A DNA stretch of 64,000 bases, taken from an uncultured Alistipes sp. (GTDB taxonomy: Bacteria; Bacteroidota; Bacteroidia; Bacteroidales; Rikenellaceae). Below, one piece after another: positions 15,901-24,942 of the stretch. The DNA lies in assembly GCA_900550375.1 (NCBI GenBank), contig URRP01000005.1, forward strand, positions 20,261 to 84,260, read 5' to 3'. The translations under genes and the position numbers were made by a program. Position 1 is the stretch's first letter; the number at the start of each line of letters is the position of its first letter. The notes under the pieces were generated by a model, which was not told the DNA's origin, did no database searches, and saw nothing but the letters and a program-made list of their open reading frames with translations.

Positions 15901-17100
15901 ATGAATCCGATTTTACGCAAACAGTTTCTCGCCCACGTAGGGCAGACCTCGCCGTCGCCGATGCTCGTCGAGGTCGAACGCGCTGAAGGCTCGTTCTTCT
16001 ACACCCCCGAAGGGAAACGCTACTACGATCTGGTAGCCGGCGTCTCGGTGAGCAACGTCGGCCACTGCAACCCGGCCGTCGTGCGCGCCGTGCAGGAGCA
16101 GGCGGCGCGCTACATGCACATCATGGTCTACGGTGAAATGGTCGAATCGCCGCAGGTGACCTACGCCGCACGGATCGCCGCGGCGCTGCCCGCACCGCTC
16201 GACAGCGTCTACTTCGTCAATTCGGGTGCCGAAGCGGTCGAGGGGGCGCTGAAACTGGCCAAACGCATCACGGGACGCACCGAACTCATCTCCATGCGAC
16301 GCGCCTACCACGGCTCGACGCACGGTGCGATGAGCATGATGGGCGCTCCCGAGGGCGAGGAGTGGAAGGCGGCCTTCCGGCCGCTGCTGCCCGACGTGCG
16401 CGCCATCGAGTTCAACGACTTCGAAGCGCTCGGACGGATCACCCGCCGCACGGCCGCCGTACTCGTAGAACCGGTGCAAGGCGAAGCGGGCGTACGACCG
16501 CCGGCCGAAGGATGGCTCGAAGCGCTGCGCGAACGCTGCGACCGCACGGGGGCGATGCTCCTCTTCGACGAGATACAGACCGGACTGGGACGCACGGGAG
16601 CGTTGTTCGCCATGCAGAAATACGGCGTCACGCCCGACATCGTCTGTCTGGCCAAGGCCTTCGGCGGCGGGATGCCGCTGGGGGCGTTCGTCGCGGCGAA
16701 GGAGGTGATGGACGCGCTGCAAACCGATCCCGCGCTGGGACACATCACTACCTTCGGCGGACATCCCGTCTGCTGCGCGGCGGGGCTGGCGGCCTTCGAC
16801 TATCTGGTACAAAACCGCGTCGTGGAGCAGGTCGAAGCGAAAGGCGCGCTCTACGAACAGCTGCTCGGCTGCCATCCGCAAGTATGTGAAATCCGCCGCA
16901 GCGGGCTGCTGCTGGCCGTCGAACTGGGCGACGCGGCCAAACTTTACCGCATAATGGAACTTTTCAAAGAGGAGGGAATCCTGAGCGACTGGTTCCTCTA
17001 CTGCGACACGGCGTTCCGCATTTCGCCGCCGCTGACCATCTCGGAAGAGGAGGTACGCGACTCGGCCCGTATCGTCATCGAGTGTCTGGACAGGCTGTAA
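15901..17100 (+). CDS. Class III PLP-dependent aminotransferase
   Basis: A 399-residue fold-type I transaminase of the acetylornithine/ornithine/GABA group. Visible features are the phosphate-binding NSGAEAVEGALKLAK (residues 107-121), the pyridine-N aspartate in LLFDEIQTGLGRTG (D223), and the Schiff-base lysine in CLAKAFGGGMPLG (K252). The substrate is not clear: no arginine-biosynthesis genes are nearby, and such stand-alone members are often annotated only as aspartate aminotransferase family. It closes the cvpA-rsgA-trmH run and is followed by a terminator. Confidence 0.88.
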   Translation: MNPILRKQFLAHVGQTSPSPMLVEVERAEGSFFYTPEGKRYYDLVAGVSVSNVGHCNPAVVRAVQEQAARYMHIMVYGEMVESPQVTYAARIAAALPAPLDSVYFVNSGAEAVEGALKLAKRITGRTELISMRRAYHGSTHGAMSMMGAPEGEEWKAAFRPLLPDVRAIEFNDFEALGRITRRTAAVLVEPVQGEAGVRPPAEGWLEALRERCDRTGAMLLFDEIQTGLGRTGALFAMQKYGVTPDIVCLAKAFGGGMPLGAFVAAKEVMDALQTDPALGHITTFGGHPVCCAAGLAAFDYLVQNRVVEQVEAKGALYEQLLGCHPQVCEIRRSGLLLAVELGDAAKLYRIMELFKEEGILSDWFLYCDTAFRISPPLTISEEEVRDSARIVIECLDRL

Positions 17101-17121
17101 GAACGTCCGCTGCAAACGAAT

Positions 17122-17154
17122 AAAAGCGCCGTGAAGTCAGCTTCACGACGCTTG
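17122..17154. terminator. Terminator between aminotransferase and nfo
   Basis: AGCGCCGTGAAG (17125-17136) pairs with CTTCACGACGCT (17141-17152), 12 bp with one mismatch and a 4-nt loop, between two convergent genes. Confidence 0.65.
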
Positions 17155-17184
17155 TCCGATCCGTCGATCGCCGCGGGCGCATTC

Positions 17185-18033
17185 CTACCTGCCCTCCGCG
17201 AAGCTCTTCAGCAGCGCGATCTCCTCCGGCCAGCGGCTCTCGTCGGGCGTCTCCAAAATGAGCGGAATACCGTCGAAACGGCTGTCGGCGGCAATGTAGC
17301 GGAAACATTCCAACCCGAGCATCCCCTCGCCCAGCGGCGCATGGCGGTCGACGCGACTGCCGACCCCCTTCATCGCATCGTTGAGATGCATTCCCCGCAG
17401 GTACTTCATCCCCACCACTTCGTCCAGCTCGCGGAAGGTCGCCTCGCACCCCTCGCGAGTCGAGAGGTCGTAACCGGCGGCGAAGGCGTGGCAGGTGTCG
17501 ATGCAGATCCCCACGCGCGACTTGTCCTCCACGCGCTCGATCAGATAGGCCAGCTGGTAGAACGAGAAACCGAGATTCGATCCCTGTCCCGCCGTATTCT
17601 CGATCACGGCCGTAACGCCGTGCGTGCGGTCGAGCGCCCGATTGATCGACGCGGCGATGCGGTCGAGCGACTCTTCGGGCGTGATCTGCCGCAGGTGGCT
17701 GCCCGGATGGAAGTTGAGCCGGTCCAGCCCCAACGCCTCACAGCGCGCCATCTCCTCCTCGAAGGCGCGGCGCGACTTTTCGAGCGCCTCGTCGTCGGGA
17801 TGGCCCAGATTGATCAGGTAACTGTCGTGCGGCAGGATCTGCGCCGGCGTATAGCCGCACTCGTCGCAGGCGGCGCGGAAGGCCGCGATCTGAGCGGCAG
17901 TAAGCGCCGGGGCGCTCCACTGCCGTTGGTTCTTGGTAAAAAGGGCGAACGCCGTCGCCCCGATGGCACGGGCGTTGCGAGGTGCGTTCTCGACACCTCC
18001 CGCTGCACTCACATGTGCTCCGAAGTATTTCAT
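17185..18033 (-). CDS. nfo: Endonuclease IV (AP endonuclease)
   Basis: A 282-residue AP endonuclease of the AP-endonuclease-2 TIM-barrel family, cutting 5' to abasic sites in base-excision repair with a trinuclear zinc site. Typical sequences are YFGAHVSAAGGVENA at the N-terminus, LNFHPGSH, VIENTAGQG, GICIDTCHAFAAGYD and MHLNDA...GSRVDRHAPLGEG, carrying the metal-binding His, Asp and Glu residues. The start is set at 18033 (MKYFGAH), directly preceding the conserved first strand; a longer frame continues upstream but is not conserved-looking. It is transcribed divergently from the DUF3078 gene. Confidence 0.95.
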   Translation of the reverse strand: MKYFGAHVSAAGGVENAPRNARAIGATAFALFTKNQRQWSAPALTAAQIAAFRAACDECGYTPAQILPHDSYLINLGHPDDEALEKSRRAFEEEMARCEALGLDRLNFHPGSHLRQITPEESLDRIAASINRALDRTHGVTAVIENTAGQGSNLGFSFYQLAYLIERVEDKSRVGICIDTCHAFAAGYDLSTREGCEATFRELDEVVGMKYLRGMHLNDAMKGVGSRVDRHAPLGEGMLGLECFRYIAADSRFDGIPLILETPDESRWPEEIALLKSFAEGR

Positions 18034-18050
18034 AACAGCTCTTTTACTGA

Positions 18051-18088
18051 CAAATATACAGGATTTTCTGAATAATTTTATATTTTTG
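18051..18088. promoter_or_regulatory. Divergent promoter cores for nfo and the DUF3078 gene
   Basis: Minus strand: TATATTTG (18058-18051), 17 bp before the nfo start. Plus strand: TATTTTTG (18081-18088), 18 bp before the ATG at 18107. The -33 elements are not clear. Confidence 0.6.
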
Positions 18089-18106
18089 CAGAAAATAAAA
18101 TCGCGC

Positions 18107-19306
18107 ATGAAAAAGTTTACGATACTCCTTCTGACGACGGTTATTCTGTTCACAGGTCCCGCCGTCGCGCAAATTTCCATCGACCGCGTGGGACCTCAGT
18201 CCGAAAAAGTCAGCTTTATCGACTCGATTCGCCGGCAGCAGGTCGAACGCGACGCCTTCTCGCTGGCCAAGTACCGTGCCGAACGAGCCGCCATCCGCAA
18301 GGAGCGCAATTACCTCGAGATTTCCGGTTCGGTGCAGGGGACGCTCACCTCGTTCAACGACCCGTGGATCGAAGTATCAGGCGGTGACAACTCCATCGCA
18401 GCGATCGGAACCTTCTTCTTGGATCATATCTTCACCAAGGACAAATTCTCGATCGAGACCAAGGCGAGCGCCAAATTCGGCTACAACCGCATCAAGGCCG
18501 TCCCCGAAGGCGAGGAGGGCGAGGTCGGCATCTGGTACAAGAATCAGGACGAGTTCTGGGTGCAGACCGCCCCGTCATTCAACTTCTCGAAAAACTGGTC
18601 TTACGGCGCAATGCTCAAATTCCGCACCCAGTTCGCCAACGGCTACAAGGCCCGCACGCAGCAGAAGGAGATTCACCGCAAGAGCACCTTCATGTCACCG
18701 GGGTATCTCGACCTGTCGGTCGGTCTGACCTACAACTGTCCCAACAAGAGCTTTCCGATCAAAATCAATATGTCGCCGGTAGCCCTGAGCGCCGTCTTCG
18801 TCGAAAGCAAGCAGATCCGTGAAAATTTCGTCTACGACTTCAGCGAAAAGAACCGTGAGGAGGACAAACGCAAATACGTCGAACCCTACGGCGTGCCGTC
18901 GAACAAATCCTCGAAGTACGAAGGCGGTTCGTCGATCCAGATCGATTTCGACCGTAAATTCGGCAAACGCGACGTGCTGCGTTACCGCACGACCTTCTTC
19001 TCGTTCTACGGCTGGATTTCGAACCTCGGCCAGAAAAACAAAGTCTCGAATTTCCACGACTACATCGCTGCTTACAGCCAGTGGGAGGCCGACGGAAAGG
19101 ATCAGGAGACCAAGCCGACGCTGCCGATCCACCCCACGATCCGCTGGGAGAATACGCTCGATATCAAGGCGACGAAATTCCTCACCACGAGCATCTATTT
19201 CCAGCTCTACTACAACCGCGCCCAAAGTTATGAGGTGCAGACCCAAGCCATCCTGAGCGTCGGCCTGAGCTATACCTTCCAGAACAAGCCCAAACCCAAG
19301 AAATAA
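18107..19306 (+). CDS. DUF3078-like outer-membrane beta-barrel protein
   Basis: 399 residues from the ATG at 18107 (MKKFTILLLTTVILF, signal peptide, cleavage likely after AVAQ). The mature part alternates aromatic and polar residues in a way typical of outer-membrane strands (WSYGAMLKFRTQFANGY, FFSFYGWISNLG, IYFQLYYNRAQSY) and ends near SVGLSYTF before a basic tail. The resemblance to DUF3078 proteins of Bacteroidota is by overall pattern. Function unknown. It is followed after 13 bp by an S41 protease on the same strand, probably one transcript. Confidence 0.65.
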   Translation: MKKFTILLLTTVILFTGPAVAQISIDRVGPQSEKVSFIDSIRRQQVERDAFSLAKYRAERAAIRKERNYLEISGSVQGTLTSFNDPWIEVSGGDNSIAAIGTFFLDHIFTKDKFSIETKASAKFGYNRIKAVPEGEEGEVGIWYKNQDEFWVQTAPSFNFSKNWSYGAMLKFRTQFANGYKARTQQKEIHRKSTFMSPGYLDLSVGLTYNCPNKSFPIKINMSPVALSAVFVESKQIRENFVYDFSEKNREEDKRKYVEPYGVPSNKSSKYEGGSSIQIDFDRKFGKRDVLRYRTTFFSFYGWISNLGQKNKVSNFHDYIAAYSQWEADGKDQETKPTLPIHPTIRWENTLDIKATKFLTTSIYFQLYYNRAQSYEVQTQAILSVGLSYTFQNKPKPKK

Positions 19307-19319
19307 GCCGCAGTGCATC

Positions 19320-21032
19320 ATGTATAAAAACTCTCGTTCCACCGTTCTGCTTCCGCTCATCGTCGCAGCAGCAGTCGCTCTGGGCATCTTCCTCGGACAA
19401 TTTCTGGGACGGTCGTCGGCCGAATCCGACATCAAGGGCATCCTGCGCTCGCTGGCACTGCCGCAGAACAAAGTTTCGCAGACGCTGTCGCTCATCGAGA
19501 CGCAGTACGTCGATTCGGTGGCCATCGATTCGCTCGTCGAACGGGCGCTACCTGTCATCGTCTCGGAACTCGACCCCCACTCGGTCTACATCCCCGCCTC
19601 GGAGCTGGCCGAAGTCAACGAACCGCTCGACGGGGAGTTCGACGGCATCGGCGTGGTCTTCAATATGGCCACCGACACGGTGATCGTCCTGAACGTCATC
19701 CCCTCGGGACCGAGCGACAAGGCGGGCGTCGTGGCCGGCGACCGCATCGTGCGCATCAACGATTCGCTGGTGGCGGGACAGCAGATCGCCCAGCGCGAGA
19801 TCATGCGCCGGCTGCGCGGCAAACGCGGCACGGAGGTTCGGCTGGGACTCGAACGGCACGGCATCGACGAACTGGTCGAGGTGACGGTCGTGCGCGGCAA
19901 AATCCCGATCCGAAGCCTCACGGCGGCGCTGATGCTCACCGACGACATCGCCTTTGTCAAGCTGGATCAGTTCGCCCGCACCTCCCACACCGAGCTGTTC
20001 GAAGCGCTCGCAAGGCTGCGATCGGAGGGGATGCGCAAACTGATCCTCGACCTGCGGGGCAATTCGGGCGGATTCCTCGATCAGGCGATCGAGATCGCCA
20101 ACGAATTCCTGCCTACGGGCAAACTGATCGTCTACACCGAAGACCGCAACCACGAACGCATCGATCAATACAGTGACGGCGCGGGCAGCGCCACCGACCT
20201 CGATCTGGCGGTTCTGATCGACGAGGGGAGTGCCTCGTCGAGCGAAATTCTGGCCGGAGCGTTGCAGGACAACGACCGCGGGACGATCATCGGCCGCCGT
20301 TCATTCGGCAAGGGACTCGTCCAACAGCAAATCCCCTATGCCGACGGTTCGGCACTGCGGCTGACCGTCGCCCGTTACTACACCCCCACGGGCCGTTCGA
20401 TCCAGAAACCCTATACCTCGGGCGACGCCGACAGTTACGAGGCCGACATCTGGAACCGCTACCGGCACAACGAATTCTTCTCGGCCGACTCGGTACGGTT
20501 CGACGACTCGCTGCGCCGCGTAACGCCCGGCGGCAAGGTGGTTTACGGCGGCGGCGGGATCATGCCCGACCTCTTCGTGCCGCTCGATACGACGGCGTTG
20601 ACCAAATATTTCATCGAGGTATCGGGGCGCAATATCCTCTACCGCTACACCATCGAATACGCCGACACCCACCGCAAGAAGCTCAACGCCGTAAAGACGG
20701 CCGCCGAGCTGAAATCCCTGCTGGAGAGCGACAAAGGATTGGTCGACGATTTCGTCCGCTATGCCGCCCGCAAGGGCGTGGCCCCGCGTTATCGCGACAT
20801 CGCCCGTTCGCGGCAACTGATCGAGGCACAGCTCAAGGCCTACATCGGCCGCAATACCTCGCTCGAAGACAGCGGATATTTCCTGAGCATCTACCCGGAG
20901 GACGAGGTGATCATGCGCGCTATCAAGGAGCTGGAGCATCCCACGATCCCGACGGTGAAGGCAGAGACGGCGGTGAAGGCGGCGGAGACCGCCGCACAGG
21001 AAGAGCCTGCGGAGGAGGTGTCGCATGATTAA
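19320..21032 (+). CDS. S41 family C-terminal processing protease
   Basis: A 570-residue periplasmic serine protease of the CtpA/Tsp family. An N-terminal membrane anchor (residues 8-28) precedes a PDZ domain (~105-195, VVAGDRIVRINDS) and the catalytic domain with LDLRGNSGG (244-251), the nucleophile region DEGSASSSE (probably S306) and the base lysine in FGKGLVQ (K331). The C-terminal ~170 residues extend beyond the catalytic core and end in a low-complexity Glu/Ala/Val tail. It processes periplasmic or exported proteins. Its end overlaps the next small gene by 8 bases. Confidence 0.95.
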   Translation: MYKNSRSTVLLPLIVAAAVALGIFLGQFLGRSSAESDIKGILRSLALPQNKVSQTLSLIETQYVDSVAIDSLVERALPVIVSELDPHSVYIPASELAEVNEPLDGEFDGIGVVFNMATDTVIVLNVIPSGPSDKAGVVAGDRIVRINDSLVAGQQIAQREIMRRLRGKRGTEVRLGLERHGIDELVEVTVVRGKIPIRSLTAALMLTDDIAFVKLDQFARTSHTELFEALARLRSEGMRKLILDLRGNSGGFLDQAIEIANEFLPTGKLIVYTEDRNHERIDQYSDGAGSATDLDLAVLIDEGSASSSEILAGALQDNDRGTIIGRRSFGKGLVQQQIPYADGSALRLTVARYYTPTGRSIQKPYTSGDADSYEADIWNRYRHNEFFSADSVRFDDSLRRVTPGGKVVYGGGGIMPDLFVPLDTTALTKYFIEVSGRNILYRYTIEYADTHRKKLNAVKTAAELKSLLESDKGLVDDFVRYAARKGVAPRYRDIARSRQLIEAQLKAYIGRNTSLEDSGYFLSIYPEDEVIMRAIKELEHPTIPTVKAETAVKAAETAAQEEPAEEVSHD

Positions 21033-21285
21033 GCGTATCGTCGGGCGGCTGGCCGCCGCTGCGGTCCTCGCAGTCATAGTTTTCACCATTCTGGGATACG
21101 GCACCTATGCATCGTTCATCGAGCAGGATATTCCACCGGCCACAGCTCCTGTTACGGCATCCGGTCCGCAGCCTGACGCCGAAGCGGCCGTCACAGCTGA
21201 GGAGACCGTCACGGTCGACACACTCGCGGTCGAGAGACCGGCCTCCGATTCAACCTCGATTCCGACAGAGCCGATAAGCCGTTAA
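21025..21285 (+). CDS. Small single-span membrane protein coupled to the S41 protease
   Basis: An 86-residue protein with one N-terminal hydrophobic segment (about residues 8-29) preceded by basic residues (MIKRIVGR), then a Pro/Ala/Glu/Thr-rich extracytoplasmic tail that looks disordered. It overlaps the S41 gene by 8 bases and is followed at once by a terminator, so it is the last gene of that transcript. No family recognised. It could be a protease partner, but only the coupling supports this. Confidence 0.6.
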   Translation: MIKRIVGRLAAAAVLAVIVFTILGYGTYASFIEQDIPPATAPVTASGPQPDAEAAVTAEETVTVDTLAVERPASDSTSIPTEPISR

Positions 21286-21289
21286 AATA

Positions 21290-21327
21290 AAAAGCTGCAA
21301 CCGGAAAAAGAGTTGCAGCTTTTTTCA
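21290..21327. terminator. Bidirectional terminator after the S41 operon
   Basis: Perfect 12-bp stem (21290-21301 with 21312-21323), A-tract before and T-tract after, between convergent genes. Confidence 0.9.
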
Positions 21328-21339
21328 TCACGAATCCGC

Positions 21340-22212
21340 TTACTTGCGTTCCCGCCCGAAACGCAGGCCGACGCTCAAGCCGAAGGGAAACTGATCGCTG
21401 GATATGTATTTCTGAGGAATTCGCGTGAAGATATGGCCTATTCCGGTAAAGGCCACATCAGCATACAACCCGCGCGTCAATCGCACATAAGCACCCAATC
21501 GGTAATTGAATAGGTATGTCCATAGCGTCAACGGATATTGTTTATATACCCAAGTTGGATCGGAATCATATCGCTGTGTTTCAATCTTAATAAGATTTTC
21601 TCGTTGATCGCCCCAATCGAAACGGTGATAGGTCGCGCCAAGCCCGATATCGATATAGAAAAAGGTTTTCAAACGACGACTGTAACCCCGTATCTCAGCT
21701 TGCGAACCGAAAGCGATCGCCTGGTGGTCGTATGTTTCAACTGTAGGGTCAGGATCCCAATAGGAGCCGCGTGTCGGCTGGGTCGAAAGATACCGAACGA
21801 AAGCTCCCACGCCGATACGATTGTTGCGGTTCAAGATACGCATCGCCGACGCATCGACCGACCAACCACCAAGAATCGTACTCCACGAAGCTCAGTACAA
21901 CATCCGCTGCTGCGGAACTTCGTTGAACGCACGGCCCCGCCACGGCTGCCAACCCTTGCTCTTCCCCCTGTAAAGCATCCGCTCATCATTGTCGGCGCTT
22001 ATGACATACTCTACTCGACGGCGCGGCACGAACAGCAGCAGCGAATCGCCTGCCGATACCGCACTGTTGTAGAACAGACTGTCACCCTTGCTCTTCTCCC
22101 AAAGAACACGTCCTGCAAGCGGATTTTTGCCGCGTAACACAATTACATTCTGCGACTTGCATGGAAACAGACCCAGAAGGGTGAAAACGGATAATAACAG
22201 AAATCGTCTCAT
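21340..22212 (-). pseudogene. Outer-membrane protein gene interrupted by an in-frame TGA
   Basis: One reading frame of 291 codons runs from the ATG at 22212 to the stop at 21340, broken only by TGA at 21894-21892. The first part (106 residues) has a signal peptide (MRRFLLLSVFTLLGLFP...) and ends QQRMLY. The continuation reads ASWSTILGGWSVDASAMRIL and then beta-barrel-like strands (RIGVGAFVRYL, TFFYIDIGLGATYHRF, LFNYRLGAYVRLTRG, FPFGLSVGLRFG). Both parts keep the same frame and plausible sequence, so a single nonsense change is the simplest reading. Two proteins are possible only if translation restarts at ATG 21843, which would lack a signal peptide. GC is lower than in flanking genes. Confidence 0.75.
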
Positions 22213-22280
22213 TTATAAAGGTTTTAGGTTTTAAGGTTCTGGTGTAATCCCTCTGCAGAACGCGGTTTCGGACCGAACGG

Positions 22281-23321
22281 CTAAAGGGAGGGAGAATCGA
22301 GGCCGCCTTCGCGGGCGAACTCCTCGACCGAACGGATATAATGAGCGATCGTCTCGTCCATCGAGACATAGGATTTGCCCCCGGCGGCATTCTTGTGGCC
22401 GCCGCCGTCGAAATACTTGCGGGCAAAGAGATTGACGTCCACCTCGCCGCGCGAACGCAGCGAAACACGGATGAACTTGTGGTGGCCGAGGAACATGGCC
22501 GACATCTTCATCTTCTTGATCGTCAGCGGATAATTTACGAAACCCTCGCTGTCGCCCTGCTGAAACCGGTAGCGGCGCATCTCGGACTCGGTGAGCGACA
22601 TATAGGCCACCGTACCCCCCTGAATGATGTTCATCTTGCGGTGGATGGCATAGCCGAACAGACGGGCACGGTCCTCCGTATATCCGTTGTAGACGTCATT
22701 ATGGATGCGGGGGATATCGATCCCCTTTTCGAGCAGCACCGCTACGGCGCGGAACAGGTCGGGGGTAAGAAACGAAAAGGCGAAATTGCCCGTGTCGGTC
22801 ATCATGCCCACATAGAGCGCTTCGGCCATCTTGCGGGTAATGACCTCCGTGCCGCAGAGCTGCTCGATGATGCAGTAGAGCAGAAAACAGGTGCTCGACG
22901 ACCCGGGATAGGAGAACTGAAGATCGAACCCGTCGTCGGGCGAGAGGTGGTGGTCGATCAGCACGCGGCGCGCGGCGGTATTTTCGGCCAGCGCGTCGCT
23001 GAGCGCCTCGAGCCGCGACAGGGAGTTGAAATCGAGGCAGAAGAGGATATCCGCCCCGCGGATGGCTTCGAGCGCCTGCTCGGGCGCGAATCGGAAGATC
23101 ACCACTTCGCGGATGTCGGGCATCCAGTCGAGAAAATAGGGGTATTTGTTGGGGACGATCATCGTCACCTCATGCCCCATCGCCGCGAGCACTTCGCGCC
23201 ATGCCGTCGAGGCCCCGATCGCATCGCCGTCGGGATTGGTATGGACGACCAACACGATCTTGCGGTGAGGTGCGGCAAGCAGTTCGCGAAGCGCCCCAAT
23301 CTTTTCACTGTCAATCTTCAT
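22281..23321 (-). CDS. DHH/DHHA1 phosphoesterase, NrnA-like (nano-RNase/pAp phosphatase)
   Basis: A 346-residue enzyme that degrades very short RNAs and may dephosphorylate 3'-phosphoadenosine 5'-phosphate. DHH motifs are VHTNPDGDAIGAS, CLDFNSLSR and LIDHHLSP, which bind two Mn ions, and the DHHA1 domain carries the substrate loop GGGHKNAAGG (near residue 310). Length matches NrnA. It is the last gene of a minus-strand run uvrD-GT2-nth-nrnA, with 33 bp separating it from nth. Confidence 0.9.
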   Translation of the reverse strand: MKIDSEKIGALRELLAAPHRKIVLVVHTNPDGDAIGASTAWREVLAAMGHEVTMIVPNKYPYFLDWMPDIREVVIFRFAPEQALEAIRGADILFCLDFNSLSRLEALSDALAENTAARRVLIDHHLSPDDGFDLQFSYPGSSSTCFLLYCIIEQLCGTEVITRKMAEALYVGMMTDTGNFAFSFLTPDLFRAVAVLLEKGIDIPRIHNDVYNGYTEDRARLFGYAIHRKMNIIQGGTVAYMSLTESEMRRYRFQQGDSEGFVNYPLTIKKMKMSAMFLGHHKFIRVSLRSRGEVDVNLFARKYFDGGGHKNAAGGKSYVSMDETIAHYIRSVEEFAREGGLDSPSL

Positions 23322-23354
23322 CGCTCCAAAGATAGCAAAAGGATCGGAAAATTC

Positions 23355-24005
23355 CTACTTATCCGTGATTTTCTGCTTTTCATAGCTTTTGCACCACGGC
23401 GCGATCCCGCAGGTCGCACATTTCGGAGCTCGCGCCGTGCAGACGTAACGGCCGTGGAGGATCAGCCAGTGATGGGCCACGGGCAGCAGATGCGAAGGGA
23501 TATTCCGTTCGAGCTGCAACTCGGTCTGGAGCGGAGTTTTGGCGCCGCGCGTAAGGCCGATGCGGGCCGAGACGCGGAAGACATGGGTATCGACGGGCAT
23601 CACCTCCTTTCCCCAGATCACGGCCCCCACGACATTGGCCGTCTTGCGCCCCACGCCCGGCAGCCGCTGCAAAGCGTCGAGATCCGACGGCACCACGCCG
23701 CCGAACTCCGTGCAGAGCATCCGCGCCATGGCAGCCAGATTCTTCGCCTTGTTGTTGGGATAGGAGATGCTTTTGATGTAGGCGTAGATCTCCTCCGCCG
23801 TAGCCTGCGCCATCGCCTCGGGCGTGGGATAGGCCTCGAAAAGCGCCGGCGTCGTCATGTTGACCCGCTTGTCGGTACACTGCGCCGAGAGGATCACCGC
23901 CACCAGCAGCTCGTAGGGGTTCTTGTAGCGCAACTCGCTCTCGGCCACGGGCATATTGGCCTCGAACCAGCCGATCACACCTGCATAACGTTCCTTCGAT
24001 GTCAT
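23355..24005 (-). CDS. nth: Endonuclease III
   Basis: A 216-residue HhH-GPD DNA glycosylase/AP lyase that removes oxidised pyrimidines. The helix-hairpin-helix LQRLPGVGRKTANVV contains the catalytic lysine, followed by the catalytic aspartate in MPVDTHVFRV. The C-terminal [4Fe-4S] loop is C-x6-C-x2-C-x5-C (CTARAPKCATCGIAPWC). I chose the start at 24005 (MTSKER); an ATG at 24038 adds 11 residues and overlaps the GT2 gene. It lies 5 bp after the GT2 gene in the same operon. Confidence 0.95.
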   Translation of the reverse strand: MTSKERYAGVIGWFEANMPVAESELRYKNPYELLVAVILSAQCTDKRVNMTTPALFEAYPTPEAMAQATAEEIYAYIKSISYPNNKAKNLAAMARMLCTEFGGVVPSDLDALQRLPGVGRKTANVVGAVIWGKEVMPVDTHVFRVSARIGLTRGAKTPLQTELQLERNIPSHLLPVAHHWLILHGRYVCTARAPKCATCGIAPWCKSYEKQKITDK

Positions 24006-24010
24006 AGTCT

Positions 24011-24940
24011 TTATGGTTTGGGCCGCCCTCGCAGCCATTTCTTCACCAACAGGCCGTATCCCGCCGCGTCGAAGGCAAGGTGCGGATGACGCCGTACATC
24101 ACCGCTCCAGCGGGCCAGATACTCCGCCGTCGTACCGTCGCGCGACAGCACCCACAACGCCACGCGCATACGCCGCCGCAGCAGCGCCCGCACGTGACGC
24201 CCCGTCCCGTAACGGGCGTCGAACCAGAGGGAGATGTCGCACAGCGAGTCGCAGAAGGCGATCCGCCCGCGGTAGGCGCCGCTCTGGCTGACACTCTCGG
24301 GCAACATACGGTGGACGGCCGTCACGGCCTCCGATGCGGCGATGCGGCTGCACGCCGCGAACCAGATCCACATCGGCGTGTCATCGGTCAGCCACTCGGG
24401 ATGCTCCTCCGGCCGCACCTCGGCATAGTAGCGCAGGATCAACTCCCGCCGTGCGACGGCCGTGCAGTTCTCGACCGTGTTGTCGAACAGCAGCCGGTCG
24501 AAATCGCAGAAGAGTTCGCCGGCAGGATAACGCTGCCGCTCGCCCGTCGCCTCGAACCGCCGCTCGGAGCGGGTACAGCTCAACCCGCAGGCCGGATCGG
24601 CCTCCAGTGCCTCGACCTGCCGTTGCAGCTTGAGCGGGTCGCACCACCAGTCGTCACCGTCGCACATCGCCACGTAACGGCCCCGGCAAGCCTCGATCGT
24701 GCGCCGGTAGTTGGCGCGCATCCCCACGTTGACATCCCCCGTCACCAGCCGGATGCGGTCGGGATAACGCGCGGCGTAGTCGCCGCAGATCGCCGCCGTA
24801 TCGTCCGTACTGCAATCGTCGCTCACGACCAGCTCCACGGCGAACGTCGTCCGCTGCGCGAGCACCCCTTCGATCGCGCGGGCGATGTAGGGCGCGTGGT
24901 TGTAGGCGGTCATGCAGACCGATACGAGGGGTGTTTCCAT
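24011..24940 (-). CDS. Family 2 glycosyltransferase
   Basis: A 309-residue GT-A glycosyltransferase with the family start LVSVCMTAYNHAPYIARAIEG, LVVSDDCSTDDTAAI and the metal-binding DGDDWW. The C-terminal part contains WLTDDTPMW, similar to enzymes that modify surface polysaccharide. It has no membrane segment. The sugar and acceptor are unknown, and it is isolated from any polysaccharide locus, lying 2 bp after a helicase gene and 5 bp before nth, so its co-transcription with repair genes is probably incidental. Confidence 0.88.
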   Translation of the reverse strand: METPLVSVCMTAYNHAPYIARAIEGVLAQRTTFAVELVVSDDCSTDDTAAICGDYAARYPDRIRLVTGDVNVGMRANYRRTIEACRGRYVAMCDGDDWWCDPLKLQRQVEALEADPACGLSCTRSERRFEATGERQRYPAGELFCDFDRLLFDNTVENCTAVARRELILRYYAEVRPEEHPEWLTDDTPMWIWFAACSRIAASEAVTAVHRMLPESVSQSGAYRGRIAFCDSLCDISLWFDARYGTGRHVRALLRRRMRVALWVLSRDGTTAEYLARWSGDVRRHPHLAFDAAGYGLLVKKWLRGRPKP

Positions 24941-24942
24941 CG

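Noticed and set aside
21892..21894. TGA read as selenocysteine.
   Set aside because: No selenocysteine-type insertion hairpin is evident after the codon, the residue is not in a redox context, and an outer-membrane barrel is not a selenoprotein family.
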